Shown here: positions 1-8,106 of the stretch, piece after piece | Layout of the letters: each line of letters opens with the position of its first letter | Numbering within the stretch: position 1 is the stretch's first letter | NCBI GenBank assembly: GCA_039920665.1 | Contig: JBDSDH010000027.1 | Location: forward strand, 16,603 to 80,602 | DNA length: 64,000 nucleotides | Direction: 5' to 3' | Origin: WLMZ01 sp039920665 | GTDB lineage: Bacteria > Actinomycetota > Acidimicrobiia > Acidimicrobiales > Ilumatobacteraceae | Position numbers and translations under genes: made by a program | Notes under the pieces: model-generated | Databases searched by the model: none | Told to the model about the DNA's origin: nothing | The model's input: only the letters and a program-made list of their open reading frames with translations

Positions 1-2
1 TG

Positions 3-107
3 GTCACCAACGATCGGGCGATCGTTTCCGACGTACGCGCGGTCGGTGCCAACGTGATCTCCACCGACACCCTGTTGGCAGTCGCTGGTCGATCTCCATC
101 ACGTTGA
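3..107 (+). CDS. C-terminal end of a NYN/PIN-like (YacP-type) protein, cut by the window edge
   Basis: Only the last 34 codons are present, open from the window edge to TGA at 105-107. The readable residues begin VTNDRAIVSDVRAVGANVIS and end SPSR. A VT-(N/S)-D-R segment followed by a D-V-R-x-x-G-A-x-V strand is typical of the end of NYN/YacP PIN-like nuclease domains, where the Asp belongs to the acidic metal site. The family match is by pattern only and the fragment is short. The next gene runs convergently and ends 28 bases downstream. Confidence 0.5.
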   Translation, partial: VTNDRAIVSDVRAVGANVISTDTLLAVAGRSPSR

Positions 108-135
108 GCGACAGAGATCATCGCTGGCGTGTGAA

Positions 136-2085
136 CTACTGCGGGATGTAGAGCAGCACCACCAGGATCTCGCCGTCTGGAATCAACGCGGCGGATGCCC
201 GAAGCTGTGGGTCGTCGAACACCGCCGAACCCAGTACGAGCACGCTGAAAAGGTCACTATTGGATGCCGAGTACACCGCCTGTTTGGCGCCGGTCAGCGG
301 CGACTGCTCGCCGAGATACTTGAAGCCGGCATCCTCCAGCAGCGGCCGGTAGGCTCCGAGCAGTTGCGAGGCCGACACCTCGCTGACGTGAATCTCGCTG
401 TACATCGCTGTCGGGGTGAGCCCGAGCGCAGCGGCTACTTCTGGCAGTTCGACAACCGGGCCGACGCCGGGCGCGGTTGGAACCAGATCCCACCATTCGG
501 GCCGTTCGACATCGGGATCTGCAGTGCAGACGGTGTCGGCGTCGGGCAGTTCGAGGTCGGTCACGAGTGAGGCCTCGATGGCGGTGACGCAACTCGATGC
601 CAGCAACTGGCCGTGGCCCTCACCGGTGTAGGTGACGAGACGGGCTGATCTCCCCATTGCCTTGGTCATCTCCTCGGCCCAGCGGAACGGGGTGGCAGGA
701 TCATTCGTTCCCCCGATGACCACGATCGGCGCCTCGCCGTCGTAGCCGATCGGGTCGAGTGGTTGGTTCGGCATCAGGTCAGCGCACCCATCACCCTTGG
801 CAAGATCATCGGCTGTGACGGTCTTGGCGAACCGCGGCGCGGCGGCACGCAGCGTGGCGGCGAGCGCTACCGGATCCGGAGGCGTTTCGGATTCGATGCC
901 GCTCGCGCAGTTGATGATGGCGTTCGATTGCTGAATCGTCGCATAGCTGCCGTCGGTGTCGCGCGAGAAGTACTGGTCGGCCAGCCGGAACAGTCCGCTC
1001 GGATCACCACCGTCGGCATCGGCCAACGCTGCGCCGAGCACGGGCCACTCGATCCGGCTGTACAGCGCGGCCTTGGTCGCTCGTTGGAGCAACGCTTGGT
1101 TGCCGATCCGGCCATCGGCGTTGGTGATGGGGGAGTCGTCGAGTCGCTGTCGCAGCGCGTCCCATGCAGCGCCGACATCGGCGGTTCGGAAGCGACACGT
1201 CGTCTCACCCTCACACCACGTCGCCCAGTCATCGAAGGCATGTTCGAAACCAACGAGTTGGGTCAGATACTGCTGTTCGACGGTGTCGCCTCCGGGCTCG
1301 AACGCCGAGTCGAGCACCATTGCTCGGACATGTTCGGGGAACATCGTCGCGTACATGGCCCCAAGGTAGGTGCCGTAGGAGATGCCGAGAAAGCTGATGG
1401 TGTCGTCGCCGAGCGCTCGCCGGATCTGGTCGATGTCGCGAGCCGTGTTGGCGGTGGAATAGAAGCGCAACGTGTCGCCGTAGTGCTTCGAACACGCTGC
1501 CGCGAACGCAGTGTCGGCTTCGTCGAGCAGCGCTTGCTCGGCCGCGTCGTCCGGCGTGTCATCCGGGTAGGCGTACTTATCGAGCTCGGCATCTGACAGG
1601 CAGCGGATGCCTCCGGATCGGTCCACTCCGCGCGGGTCGAAGCCGATCAGGTCCTGATGTTCGAGCCCGAGTGCGGACCCTATCGTGGCGCCGCCGGAAG
1701 CGACATAGTCGAATCCTGATCCGCCCGGGCCACCCGGATTGACGAGCACGGCGCCCTCGCGGTCGCCGCTGGCCGGCACCCTCACGAGTGCGATGTCGAT
1801 CGTCGAGCCATCAGGCGCGTCGTAGTCGATGGGCACAGCGATCGTCGCGCACTCCAGTGTGTCGCTCACTGCCGACGGGTCTGTGCAGCGCCCCCAATCG
1901 AGCGTCGCGTCGGCGGCGTTCGTTGGATCCGTCACCGGCCCCGTCGAACCGGATTGATGGTCGCTGGACGGCGAATTCGAGGGGTCCGTGGTCGCCGACG
2001 ATCCCTTCGAAGCACTCGTGCACGAGGCCGTGAGCAGGCCGAGCAGGGCTACGGCGGCCACCAGGCCTCGGCGAACGACGAGCAT
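136..2085 (-). CDS. Secreted lipoprotein alpha/beta hydrolase, TAP-like (tripeptidyl aminopeptidase family)
   Basis: A 649-residue alpha/beta hydrolase predicted to act outside the membrane as a lipid-anchored peptidase or esterase. The ATG at 2085 is chosen because it gives a clean lipoprotein signal: two Arg, a hydrophobic core, then lipobox LTASC with the acylated Cys at residue 22, followed by a Ser/Thr/Asp-rich linker. Upstream codons in the same frame are open but not protein-like. Nucleophile motif GISYGT sits in the first half; the C-terminal TAP-like domain carries GGTNDPATP (acid) and GEGHGQ (His). About 110 further residues follow the usual TAP end and are not recognised. A TAGCGT -10 lies 7 bases before the ATG. 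Actinobacterial homologues are SlpD/E-like; substrate unknown. Confidence 0.88.
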   Translation of the reverse strand: MLVVRRGLVAAVALLGLLTASCTSASKGSSATTDPSNSPSSDHQSGSTGPVTDPTNAADATLDWGRCTDPSAVSDTLECATIAVPIDYDAPDGSTIDIALVRVPASGDREGAVLVNPGGPGGSGFDYVASGGATIGSALGLEHQDLIGFDPRGVDRSGGIRCLSDAELDKYAYPDDTPDDAAEQALLDEADTAFAAACSKHYGDTLRFYSTANTARDIDQIRRALGDDTISFLGISYGTYLGAMYATMFPEHVRAMVLDSAFEPGGDTVEQQYLTQLVGFEHAFDDWATWCEGETTCRFRTADVGAAWDALRQRLDDSPITNADGRIGNQALLQRATKAALYSRIEWPVLGAALADADGGDPSGLFRLADQYFSRDTDGSYATIQQSNAIINCASGIESETPPDPVALAATLRAAAPRFAKTVTADDLAKGDGCADLMPNQPLDPIGYDGEAPIVVIGGTNDPATPFRWAEEMTKAMGRSARLVTYTGEGHGQLLASSCVTAIEASLVTDLELPDADTVCTADPDVERPEWWDLVPTAPGVGPVVELPEVAAALGLTPTAMYSEIHVSEVSASQLLGAYRPLLEDAGFKYLGEQSPLTGAKQAVYSASNSDLFSVLVLGSAVFDDPQLRASAALIPDGEILVVLLYIPQ

Positions 2086-2092
2086 CGGCCGC

Positions 2093-2098
2093 ACGCTA
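2093..2098 (-). promoter_or_regulatory. -10 element TAGCGT, leaderless type, for the TAP-like lipoprotein
   Basis: Minus-strand TAGCGT ends 7 bases before the ATG at 2085 and no Shine-Dalgarno sequence is present, so transcription probably starts at or next to the start codon. An inverted repeat TGACAG-N4-CTGTCA at 2110-2125 lies just upstream and could be an operator. Confidence 0.45.
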
Positions 2099-2178
2099 TC
2101 GAAACTCTGTGACAGGTCTCTGTCATGGTTCTGTGAGGTGGAGCCTTCCCCGATCGCCACCGGAATCAGCGAGTGACA

Positions 2179-2439
2179 ATGACCGACCGACATGGACCAC
2201 TGGATGACGAACCGTCTCGCCGCCTTCTCAGCATCACGATCGATTGTGACGACTGCACGATGCAGGCCACCTCCGCCTGCGAGGACTGCCTTGTCACGTT
2301 CATGTGCGACCGTGATGACGCAGGCGATGATCATCACGACGCGATCGTGTTCGATCTCGCCGAGCACCGGGCAGTGCGCTGGTTTGCAGAGGCCGGATTG
2401 GTGCCTACGCTTCGCCATTGTGCAGCATCGAACTCCTGA
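2179..2439 (+). CDS. Small CxxC...CxxC protein of unknown function
   Basis: An 86-residue protein read from ATG 2179; a GTG two codons earlier (2173) is the alternative start. It has the pattern C-D-D-C, seven residues, C-E-D-C, which suggests a small metal-binding knuckle, then an acidic stretch and a conserved-looking end E-H-R-A-V-R-W-F-A-E-A-G-L-V-P. I recognise this as a type of small conserved actinobacterial protein, but no function is known to me. Its end overlaps the proposed queG start by 20 bases, so the two are probably co-transcribed and coupled. It reads divergently from the lipoprotein. Confidence 0.7.
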   Translation: MTDRHGPLDDEPSRRLLSITIDCDDCTMQATSACEDCLVTFMCDRDDAGDDHHDAIVFDLAEHRAVRWFAEAGLVPTLRHCAASNS

Positions 2440-3562
2440 TCGGATCCCCCAGCCGATCGACGACGAATACGTCGCGTCGCTGCACCGGCTCGCAGCCCAA
2501 TGCGGTCTCGACCGGATCGGCGTCGCGCCTGCTGTGGTGATGGAGCGTGCTCGTGCGACGTTGATCGAGCGCAAGCGCATCGGCCTCAACGACACGATGC
2601 AGTTCACGTACCGCAACCCGCAGCGATCGACCGAGCCGGATGCAGCGGTTGCCGGTGCTCGGTCGATGATCGTGGCAGCTCGCAGCTATGTCCTCGAGTC
2701 GCCGCCGGAGCCGCAGGCACCATACGCATCGGTGGCCCGTTATGCGTGGGTCGATCACTACGAACCATTGCGTTTCGGGCTTCAGAACCTCGTCCGCAAA
2801 CTGCGCGACGACGGTTACAAGGCGGTGGCCTTCGCTGATGACAACTCGGTCGTGGACCGCGAGGCAGCGTGGCTCGCCGGTCTGGGTTGGTTCGGCAAGA
2901 ACGCCAATGTGCTGCTGCCCGGTTCGGGCAGCTTCTTCGTGCTCGGATCAGTCATCACGACAGCACCACTCCCAACTGCCGTTGCGCCGGTTGCCGACGG
3001 CTGCGGTACATGTCAACGCTGTATCGACGGCTGCCCGACGGCAGCGATCGTTGCGCCTGGGGTGGTCGATGCTGGGCGTTGCCTGGCCTGGCTGCTGCAA
3101 CGCCCAGGGGTGTTTCCGCGTGAGTTCCGCGTTGCGCTCGGTGACCGGATCTATGGGTGCGACGAGTGCCAGACGGTGTGTCCACCCACGATGCGATTCG
3201 AGCGGCGCAGCGAGACCAACCAGAACGACCATGCCCAGGCATACGTGTCGCTCGTCGATCTGCTCCGTGCCGACGACGAAACCATCCTCGCCGATTTCGG
3301 GCGCTGGTACCTGGCCGAGCGCAACCCGATGTGGCTGCGACGCAATGCGCTCATCGCGCTCGGTAACGCCGTGACCCACCGCAGCGACGAACGAGTCATC
3401 GCCGTCGTACGCGACTACCTTGGTCACGCCGAGCCGATGCTGCGGGCTCACGCCGTGTGGGCCGCCGCGCAGCTCGGACTCCACCACATGCTGCCCGACT
3501 CTGATCCCGACCCGCTCGTCGCTGACGAAATCATCCAGGCCGTGGCGGAACTCTCGCGATGA
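2420..3562 (+). CDS. queG: Epoxyqueuosine reductase QueG
   Basis: Catalyses the last step of queuosine tRNA modification, reducing epoxyqueuosine in tRNA with a cobalamin cofactor and two 4Fe-4S clusters. Both ferredoxin-like cluster motifs are visible: CGTCQRCIDGCP and CDECQTVCP. The segment GLGWFGKNANVLLPGSGSFF is characteristic of the family's central domain, and the C-terminal HEAT-like helices (alternating Arg/Ala/Leu, YLGHAEPMLRAHAVWAAAQL) are present. GTG 2420 is chosen as start, giving 380 residues, close to the usual length; the frame is open further upstream but not protein-like. It overlaps the small Cys-rich gene by 20 bases and the next gene by ATGA. No other queuosine gene is in the window. 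Confidence 0.92.
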   Translation: MQHRTPDRIPQPIDDEYVASLHRLAAQCGLDRIGVAPAVVMERARATLIERKRIGLNDTMQFTYRNPQRSTEPDAAVAGARSMIVAARSYVLESPPEPQAPYASVARYAWVDHYEPLRFGLQNLVRKLRDDGYKAVAFADDNSVVDREAAWLAGLGWFGKNANVLLPGSGSFFVLGSVITTAPLPTAVAPVADGCGTCQRCIDGCPTAAIVAPGVVDAGRCLAWLLQRPGVFPREFRVALGDRIYGCDECQTVCPPTMRFERRSETNQNDHAQAYVSLVDLLRADDETILADFGRWYLAERNPMWLRRNALIALGNAVTHRSDERVIAVVRDYLGHAEPMLRAHAVWAAAQLGLHHMLPDSDPDPLVADEIIQAVAELSR

Positions 3563-4680
3563 AGCATCTCCTCGTCACGAATGATTTCCCGCCCAAGATC
3601 GGTGGTATCCAGTCGCTGCTGTGGGAGTGGTGGCGGCGGCTCCCGCCCGACACCTTTGCCGTGCTCACCAGCCCATATGCCGGTAGTGCGGCGTTCGATG
3701 CTGAGCAACCATTCCGGATCGAACGTGTCCGCGAGCCGGTCCTGATGCCCCATCCCGTGATGGTCAAGCGGATCAACTCCCTCGCTCGTGAGGTCGGAGC
3801 GGATCTCGTCGTCCTCGACCCGGCGCTGCCGCTCGGGCTGGTCGGCCCGTCGTTGCAATTACCGTACGACCTGATCCTGCACGGAGCCGAGGTCACCGTT
3901 CCGGGTCGCCTTCCCGGCAGCAAGCAAACGCTCGGATACGTGTTGCGTCGCGCCCGCCACATCATCGCCGGCGGTGGCTACCCAGCCGGCGAGGCTGTCC
4001 ACGCTGCCGGCCGTGAACTGCCGATCACCATTGTTCCTCCCGGGGTCGACATCGACCGGTTTCATCCGCTCACGGCCACTGAGCGCGCTGATGCCCGCGC
4101 CCATTTCGGATGGCCCGATGACGCCGAACTGATCGTCGGCGTCAGCCGACTGGTGCCGCGCAAGGGATTCGACACCGCGATCAGGGCGGTCGCGTCGCTG
4201 CGCACGAGCCGGCCGAACCTGCTGCTCGCAATTGCCGGCGGGGGCCGCGACGACGAGCGGTTGCGGCGGCTGGCGAAAGAACTCGAAGCGCCGGTGCGGT
4301 TTCTCGGCCGGGTCAGCCACGATGACCTGCCTCGCTTGTACGGAGCGGCCGACCTCTGCGCGATGATCTGCCGCAATCGGTGGGCCGGTCTCGAACAGGA
4401 GGGTTTCGGCATCGTGTTCATCGAGGCTGCAGCATGTGGCATCCCCCAGATCGCAGGCGATTCGGGTGGTGCAGCCGAGGCGGTGGCCGACGGCGAGACC
4501 GGAATCGTCATTCGCAATCCCGACGACCACCGCGAGGTCGCGGCGGCGATGGCGGCCCTGCTCGACGACTCAGTTCGGCGCCGGGCGATGGGTCTCGCGG
4601 CGCGAGCCAGAGCCGTGGCGGAGTTCTCTTATGACGTGCTGGCCGAGCGGCTGGGAAAGTCGCTCGGCGCGCTGGCATGA
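3559..4680 (+). CDS. GT4 glycosyltransferase, PimB-like mannosyltransferase
   Basis: A 373-residue GT-B retaining glycosyltransferase resembling the phosphatidylinositol monomannoside mannosyltransferases of actinobacteria. Donor is probably GDP-mannose, acting at the inner membrane face. The N-terminus TNDFPPKIGGIQSL matches the acceptor-side loop of PimB-like enzymes; VPPGVDIDRFHPL, VGVSRLVPRKGFD and the E-x7-E signature EQEGFGIVFIEAAACGIP mark the donor domain. The start overlaps the queG stop (ATGA), and the following membrane-protein gene overlaps its own stop the same way. PimB-like by pattern; other GDP-Man or UDP-sugar GT4 activities cannot be excluded. Confidence 0.82.
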   Translation: MKHLLVTNDFPPKIGGIQSLLWEWWRRLPPDTFAVLTSPYAGSAAFDAEQPFRIERVREPVLMPHPVMVKRINSLAREVGADLVVLDPALPLGLVGPSLQLPYDLILHGAEVTVPGRLPGSKQTLGYVLRRARHIIAGGGYPAGEAVHAAGRELPITIVPPGVDIDRFHPLTATERADARAHFGWPDDAELIVGVSRLVPRKGFDTAIRAVASLRTSRPNLLLAIAGGGRDDERLRRLAKELEAPVRFLGRVSHDDLPRLYGAADLCAMICRNRWAGLEQEGFGIVFIEAAACGIPQIAGDSGGAAEAVADGETGIVIRNPDDHREVAAAMAALLDDSVRRRAMGLAARARAVAEFSYDVLAERLGKSLGALA

Positions 4681-5378
4681 TGGTCGTCATGGCAACCGGC
4701 GGAGCTTCGGAGCAGGGCGCGGGTGATCACGAGGTGGTCGATCAGGCTGTCGATGAGGGTCTCGTCGATCAGGCTTCTGGCGATCACGCTGCTGTCGATC
4801 AGGGTCTCGTCGATCAGGCTTCTGGCGATCACGCTGCTGGCGAACACAACGGGGCCACGAGCGGTGCTGGCCTGGTCCGCCTCGATCTGATCGGAACCGC
4901 AGTGTTCGCCGTGTCGGCCGTCGCAGCCGCCATCGTGTTCACCAATTCGATCCGGATCGTCGGTGTCGTGGTGGCTCTCGTGCTGTTCGCGATCGGGGTC
5001 GTGGCGTTTCTCTGGAGTTACTGGTCAGCTGTCCAGCGCAGTCGCACCGACAACATCGCAGTCGCCCAGCTCTATTTCTTGGCCAGCGGCAGCACGCCTC
5101 GACGAGTGCAGTTGACGATGAACCTGGCGTTGTTGGCCCAGGTCGTCATCGGCCTCGGCACGGCGATCGCGCGCAGCACCACCGACGGCCGAGCTGGTTC
5201 GACCCTTGCGTTCGGCATTCTGGTGCCGATGTTCGGTCTCGGCCTGAACGGGCTGTGGTGCTCGCGCTACGGTCAGTTCGCCCCCCGACGCCCAGCTCCC
5301 GAGCCGAGCGCCGATGGCAATTCGCGAAGTGTCCGCACTTCCGACGACGAGATGGAGCAGAATTCACATCATGGCTGA
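4677..5378 (+). CDS. Four-helix membrane protein with duplicated acidic N-terminal repeat
   Basis: A 233-residue protein of unknown function. Residues 1 to about 60 are hydrophilic and include a 15-residue unit (VDxGLVDQASGDHAA) present twice. Four hydrophobic segments follow, beginning near LDLIGTAVFAVSAVAAAIVF, IRIVGVVVALVLFAIGVVAF, NLALLAQVVIGLGTAIA and TLAFGILVPMFGLGLNGLW, with a charged SRTDN loop between the second and third. ATG 4677 overlaps the glycosyltransferase stop; ATG 4689 is an alternative start. Position between a PimB-like enzyme and an SRPBCC protein suggests an envelope-lipid role, but that is inference from context only. Confidence 0.8.
   Translation: MMVVMATGGASEQGAGDHEVVDQAVDEGLVDQASGDHAAVDQGLVDQASGDHAAGEHNGATSGAGLVRLDLIGTAVFAVSAVAAAIVFTNSIRIVGVVVALVLFAIGVVAFLWSYWSAVQRSRTDNIAVAQLYFLASGSTPRRVQLTMNLALLAQVVIGLGTAIARSTTDGRAGSTLAFGILVPMFGLGLNGLWCSRYGQFAPRRPAPEPSADGNSRSVRTSDDEMEQNSHHG
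4749..4838 (+). repeat. Two tandem 45-base units, in frame
   Basis: Two adjacent 45-base copies (4749-4793 and 4794-4838) differ at one base (GAG/CAG). Each encodes 15 residues. The repeat lies in the soluble N-terminus of the membrane protein, before the first helix. Confidence 0.92.
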
Positions 5379-5805
5379 GACCGCTTTCCAGACCATCACG
5401 ATCGCCGCGCCAATGGAGCGGGTGTATGCGATTGCTTCCGATTTCGAGCGATACCCGGAGTGGGCCAAAGACGTCAAAGAGGCAACCGTGCGCTCCCGAG
5501 ACGATCAGGGCCGGCCCACCGAGGTCGAGTTCCGGGCGTCGGCGCTCGGTCGCAGTACTCACTACACCCTCGCCTACGACTATTCGTCGGCACCCGAGGT
5601 GCTCGGATGGAAGATGCTGCGGGGCGACATCATGCGCAGTATCGATGGTGCGTACACGTTCGGTGACAACGGCAGCGGCGGCATCGATGTCCGCTATGAC
5701 CTTGCGATCGAGTTGGTCGTTCCCTTGCCGGGCTTCGTCAAGCGACGCGCCGAGCAACGGATCCTCAACACCGTGCGCGAACTGAAGGTGCGCTCGGAGT
5801 CGTGA
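5371..5805 (+). CDS. SRPBCC-family (START/polyketide-cyclase-like) protein
   Basis: A 144-residue protein with the single-domain SRPBCC fold, a hydrophobic cavity that binds lipids or polyketide-like molecules. It opens with the typical strand-helix pattern TITIAAPMERVYAIASDFER-YPEW and ends with a long amphipathic C-terminal helix (FVKRRAEQRILNTVRELK). ATG 5371 is preferred because GGAG lies about 12 bases before it and the domain begins there; it overlaps the membrane-protein gene by 8 bases. The next gene starts inside its stop codon (GTGA). Ligand unknown; the coupled glucokinase and mannosyltransferase do not define it. Confidence 0.85.
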   Translation: MAETAFQTITIAAPMERVYAIASDFERYPEWAKDVKEATVRSRDDQGRPTEVEFRASALGRSTHYTLAYDYSSAPEVLGWKMLRGDIMRSIDGAYTFGDNGSGGIDVRYDLAIELVVPLPGFVKRRAEQRILNTVRELKVRSES

Positions 5806-6671
5806 CCCTCGCCGCAGGCATCGATGTCGGCGGCACCAAAATCCTCGGAGTGGTGCTCGACGAGCGCGGCCAGATCGTCGCCCAGCAGCGGCGACCAACG
5901 CCCAAGGGCGGCGACAACGTCATCCAAGAACTGGTTGACCTCGCACGCGATCTCGGCCCGTACGAATCGCTCGGGGTCGGGGTACCCGGACTGGTCACGC
6001 GGACCGGAGTCCTGCGCGCTGCCCCGAATCTGGCCGATGCGCACGAGTTGGCCGTGCGGCCCAAGCTCGAAGAGATGCTCGGTCACCCGGTCTCGGTCGA
6101 CAACGACGCGACCTGCGCGATGTTGGCCGAATGGCACCACGGTGCTGCACGTGGGTTCGACGATGTCGTCCTCGTCGCCCTCGGCACCGGTATCGGTGGG
6201 GGACTGGTGATGGGCGGCGTTCTGCAGCGCGGTACCAACGGCTTCGCCGGCGAGATCGGCCACATGGTCGTGCAGCCGGACGGCCTCCATTGCGTCTGTG
6301 GTCGGCGCGGTTGTTGGGAGCGGTATGCGTCCGGCAGCGGACTCCAGATGCTGGCAGGAGGTGTCCGAGGAGAGGATGTCATCATCGCCGCACGCTCCGG
6401 TGACGCAGAGAGCCTGGCGGTGATCGATACGTTCGCCCGCTGGGTTGCGATCGGCCTGGCCAACCTCACCAACCTGCTCGATCCGGCCGCGATCGTGCTG
6501 GGCGGGGGACTGGCGGCAGCGCCCGACATCTTCCTCGGCCCGATCCAGCGCGAGTTCGGGTCGCTGCTCTATGCGCCGAAACACCGCCCGCACCCGCACC
6601 TCGCGTTCGCCGAACTCGGCGAACACGCCGGCGCGATCGGGGCTGCGCTCCTGCCCACCATCCACGCCTGA
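5802..6671 (+). CDS. ROK-family glucokinase
   Basis: A 289-residue ROK kinase that would phosphorylate glucose with ATP (or polyphosphate, as in some actinobacterial enzymes). The phosphate loop GIDVGGTK is at the N-terminus; DNDATCAML carries the catalytic Asp; GTGIGGG contacts the nucleotide. The ROK zinc site is intact: the His of EIGHMVV and the Cys cluster HCVCGRRGCWE. GTG 5802 overlaps the preceding stop (GTGA), so it is the fourth coupled gene of this run. It converges on glgC, with a short hairpin between them. A second ROK gene lies at 30185. Confidence 0.88.
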   Translation: MTLAAGIDVGGTKILGVVLDERGQIVAQQRRPTPKGGDNVIQELVDLARDLGPYESLGVGVPGLVTRTGVLRAAPNLADAHELAVRPKLEEMLGHPVSVDNDATCAMLAEWHHGAARGFDDVVLVALGTGIGGGLVMGGVLQRGTNGFAGEIGHMVVQPDGLHCVCGRRGCWERYASGSGLQMLAGGVRGEDVIIAARSGDAESLAVIDTFARWVAIGLANLTNLLDPAAIVLGGGLAAAPDIFLGPIQREFGSLLYAPKHRPHPHLAFAELGEHAGAIGAALLPTIHA

Positions 6672-6692
6672 TATCGGTTCTGGCGGGGGGGG

Positions 6693-6712
6693 ACACCCGG
6701 CACGCCGGGTGT
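6693..6712. terminator. Hairpin between convergent glucokinase and glgC
   Basis: ACACCCGGC and GCCGGGTGT form a 9-bp dyad with a 2-base centre (in practice an 8-bp stem with a 4-base loop). It sits in the 98-base gap between two converging genes and could stop transcription from both sides. There is no clean T-run, so a simple Rho-independent mechanism is not assured. Confidence 0.5.
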
Positions 6713-6769
6713 GGGGTGTTTGGTGACCGGCCGGGCGAGCAGGAAACATCCGGCACCTTGCGGCCGCTG

Positions 6770-7993
6770 TTACAGGACGCGGTCCTTTTGGACCACGACC
6801 ACACCGCGGTCGCTGATCACGAACTCGGCCCGGTCCGCTTCGGCGTCGTGGCCGATGACCCGTCCGGCAGGAACAACGACGTTCTTGTCGATCACGCAGC
6901 GGTGCAGTTTGGCACCGGGTCCAACGCGCACGCCCGGGAACAGGATCGAGTCGGTGACCTCGGCAGACGCATCGACGTAGGTCTCCGGGAACAGGATCGA
7001 ACGATGCACGCTGCCGCCGGACACGATCGAACCGGCCGAGAGCAGGCTGTTGCCGACCATTGCCGGTTCACCGCCGGGACCGTGGTCCAACTTGGCCGGC
7101 GGTAGCGGCAGTTGCAGGCTGTAGACGGGCCATTGGCTGTTGTAGAGACTGAACGGCGGGACCGGCCGAAGCAGGTCCATGCTCGCCTCGTAGTAGGCAT
7201 CGAGGCTGCCGACGTCTCGCCAATAACCGCGCTCGTGCTCGGCCTGCCCAGGGATGAAGTTGGTCGAGAAATCGTACATATGAGCCACACCCTGGGTGGT
7301 GAGCATGGGGATGACGTCACCGCCGAGGTCGGTCGCGATGTCGTCGTCGCCGGTGGGGCTGACGACATCGATCAGGGCCTGGGTGTCGAACACGTAGTTG
7401 CCCATCGAGGCCAACGACCGGGTTGGATCTCCTGGCATTGTCGGTGGGTTGGCCGGCTTCTCCAGGAACTCGATGATCTTGCCGTTGGCATCGGCGTGGA
7501 TGATCCCGAAGTCGTGGGCTTCGTGGACCGGGACAGGGATCGCTGCGACCGTGACACCGGCGCCGACGGCGCGGTGGTGCTCGACCATCTGACGGGTGTC
7601 CATGTGGTAGATGTGATCGGCGCCGAACACGCAGACGATGTCGGGGCGTTCGTCGCTGATCAGGTTGAGGTTCTGGTAGATCGCGTCAGCCGATCCGCTG
7701 AACCACTGCGGGCCACGACGCATCTGGGCCGGCACCGGTGTCACGTAGTTGCCGAGCAGGGTGCTGAACCGCCATGTTTGGCTGATGTGACGGTCGAGGC
7801 TGTGGCTCTTGTATTGGGTGAGGACGACGATCTTGAGATAACGCGAGTTGGCGAAATTGGACAGCACAAAGTCGATGATCCGGTAGTTACCGCCGAACGG
7901 AACGGCCGGCTTTGCCCGATCGGCGGTGAGCGGGATCAGCCGCCTCCCTTCTCCACCAGCGAGGACGATGACGAGGACGCGGGGTTCAGACAT
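6770..7993 (-). CDS. glgC: Glucose-1-phosphate adenylyltransferase (ADP-glucose pyrophosphorylase)
   Basis: Makes ADP-glucose from glucose-1-phosphate and ATP, the committed step of glycogen synthesis. The N-terminal nucleotidyltransferase domain shows LAGGEGRRLIPLTADRAKPA (with the regulatory/catalytic Arg and Lys), FGGNYRIIDFVLSN and FGADHIYHMD; the C-terminal left-handed beta-helix ends in repeated hydrophobic strands. ATG 7993 gives 407 residues, normal for actinobacterial GlgC; a GTG two codons upstream is possible. A TATTGT -10 lies 9 bases upstream. The GlgA and GT4 genes follow a few kilobases away on the same strand, separated by an oppositely oriented gene. Confidence 0.95.
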   Translation of the reverse strand: MSEPRVLVIVLAGGEGRRLIPLTADRAKPAVPFGGNYRIIDFVLSNFANSRYLKIVVLTQYKSHSLDRHISQTWRFSTLLGNYVTPVPAQMRRGPQWFSGSADAIYQNLNLISDERPDIVCVFGADHIYHMDTRQMVEHHRAVGAGVTVAAIPVPVHEAHDFGIIHADANGKIIEFLEKPANPPTMPGDPTRSLASMGNYVFDTQALIDVVSPTGDDDIATDLGGDVIPMLTTQGVAHMYDFSTNFIPGQAEHERGYWRDVGSLDAYYEASMDLLRPVPPFSLYNSQWPVYSLQLPLPPAKLDHGPGGEPAMVGNSLLSAGSIVSGGSVHRSILFPETYVDASAEVTDSILFPGVRVGPGAKLHRCVIDKNVVVPAGRVIGHDAEADRAEFVISDRGVVVVQKDRVL

Positions 7994-8002
7994 ACGCACG
8001 TG

Positions 8003-8008
8003 ACAATA
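8003..8008 (-). promoter_or_regulatory. -10 element TATTGT before glgC
   Basis: Minus-strand TATTGT ends 9 bases upstream of the glgC ATG with no Shine-Dalgarno sequence between, again suggesting a leaderless or near-leaderless mRNA. Confidence 0.4.
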
Positions 8009-8092
8009 GACCTCGGCGGTCCGGCTCGGGCGACCCCGAATATTCACCCCAGATGTTCGTCCAGGATCGACCAACCGGCTTTCTGGGATTGT

Positions 8093-8098
8093 CATACT
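8093..8098 (+). promoter_or_regulatory. -10-like CATACT before the 8107 gene
   Basis: CATACT ends 8 bases before ATG 8107. It deviates from TANNNT at the first base. It supports choosing ATG 8107 over the in-frame ATG at 8053. Confidence 0.3.
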
Positions 8099-8106
8099 GG
8101 TCGAGC

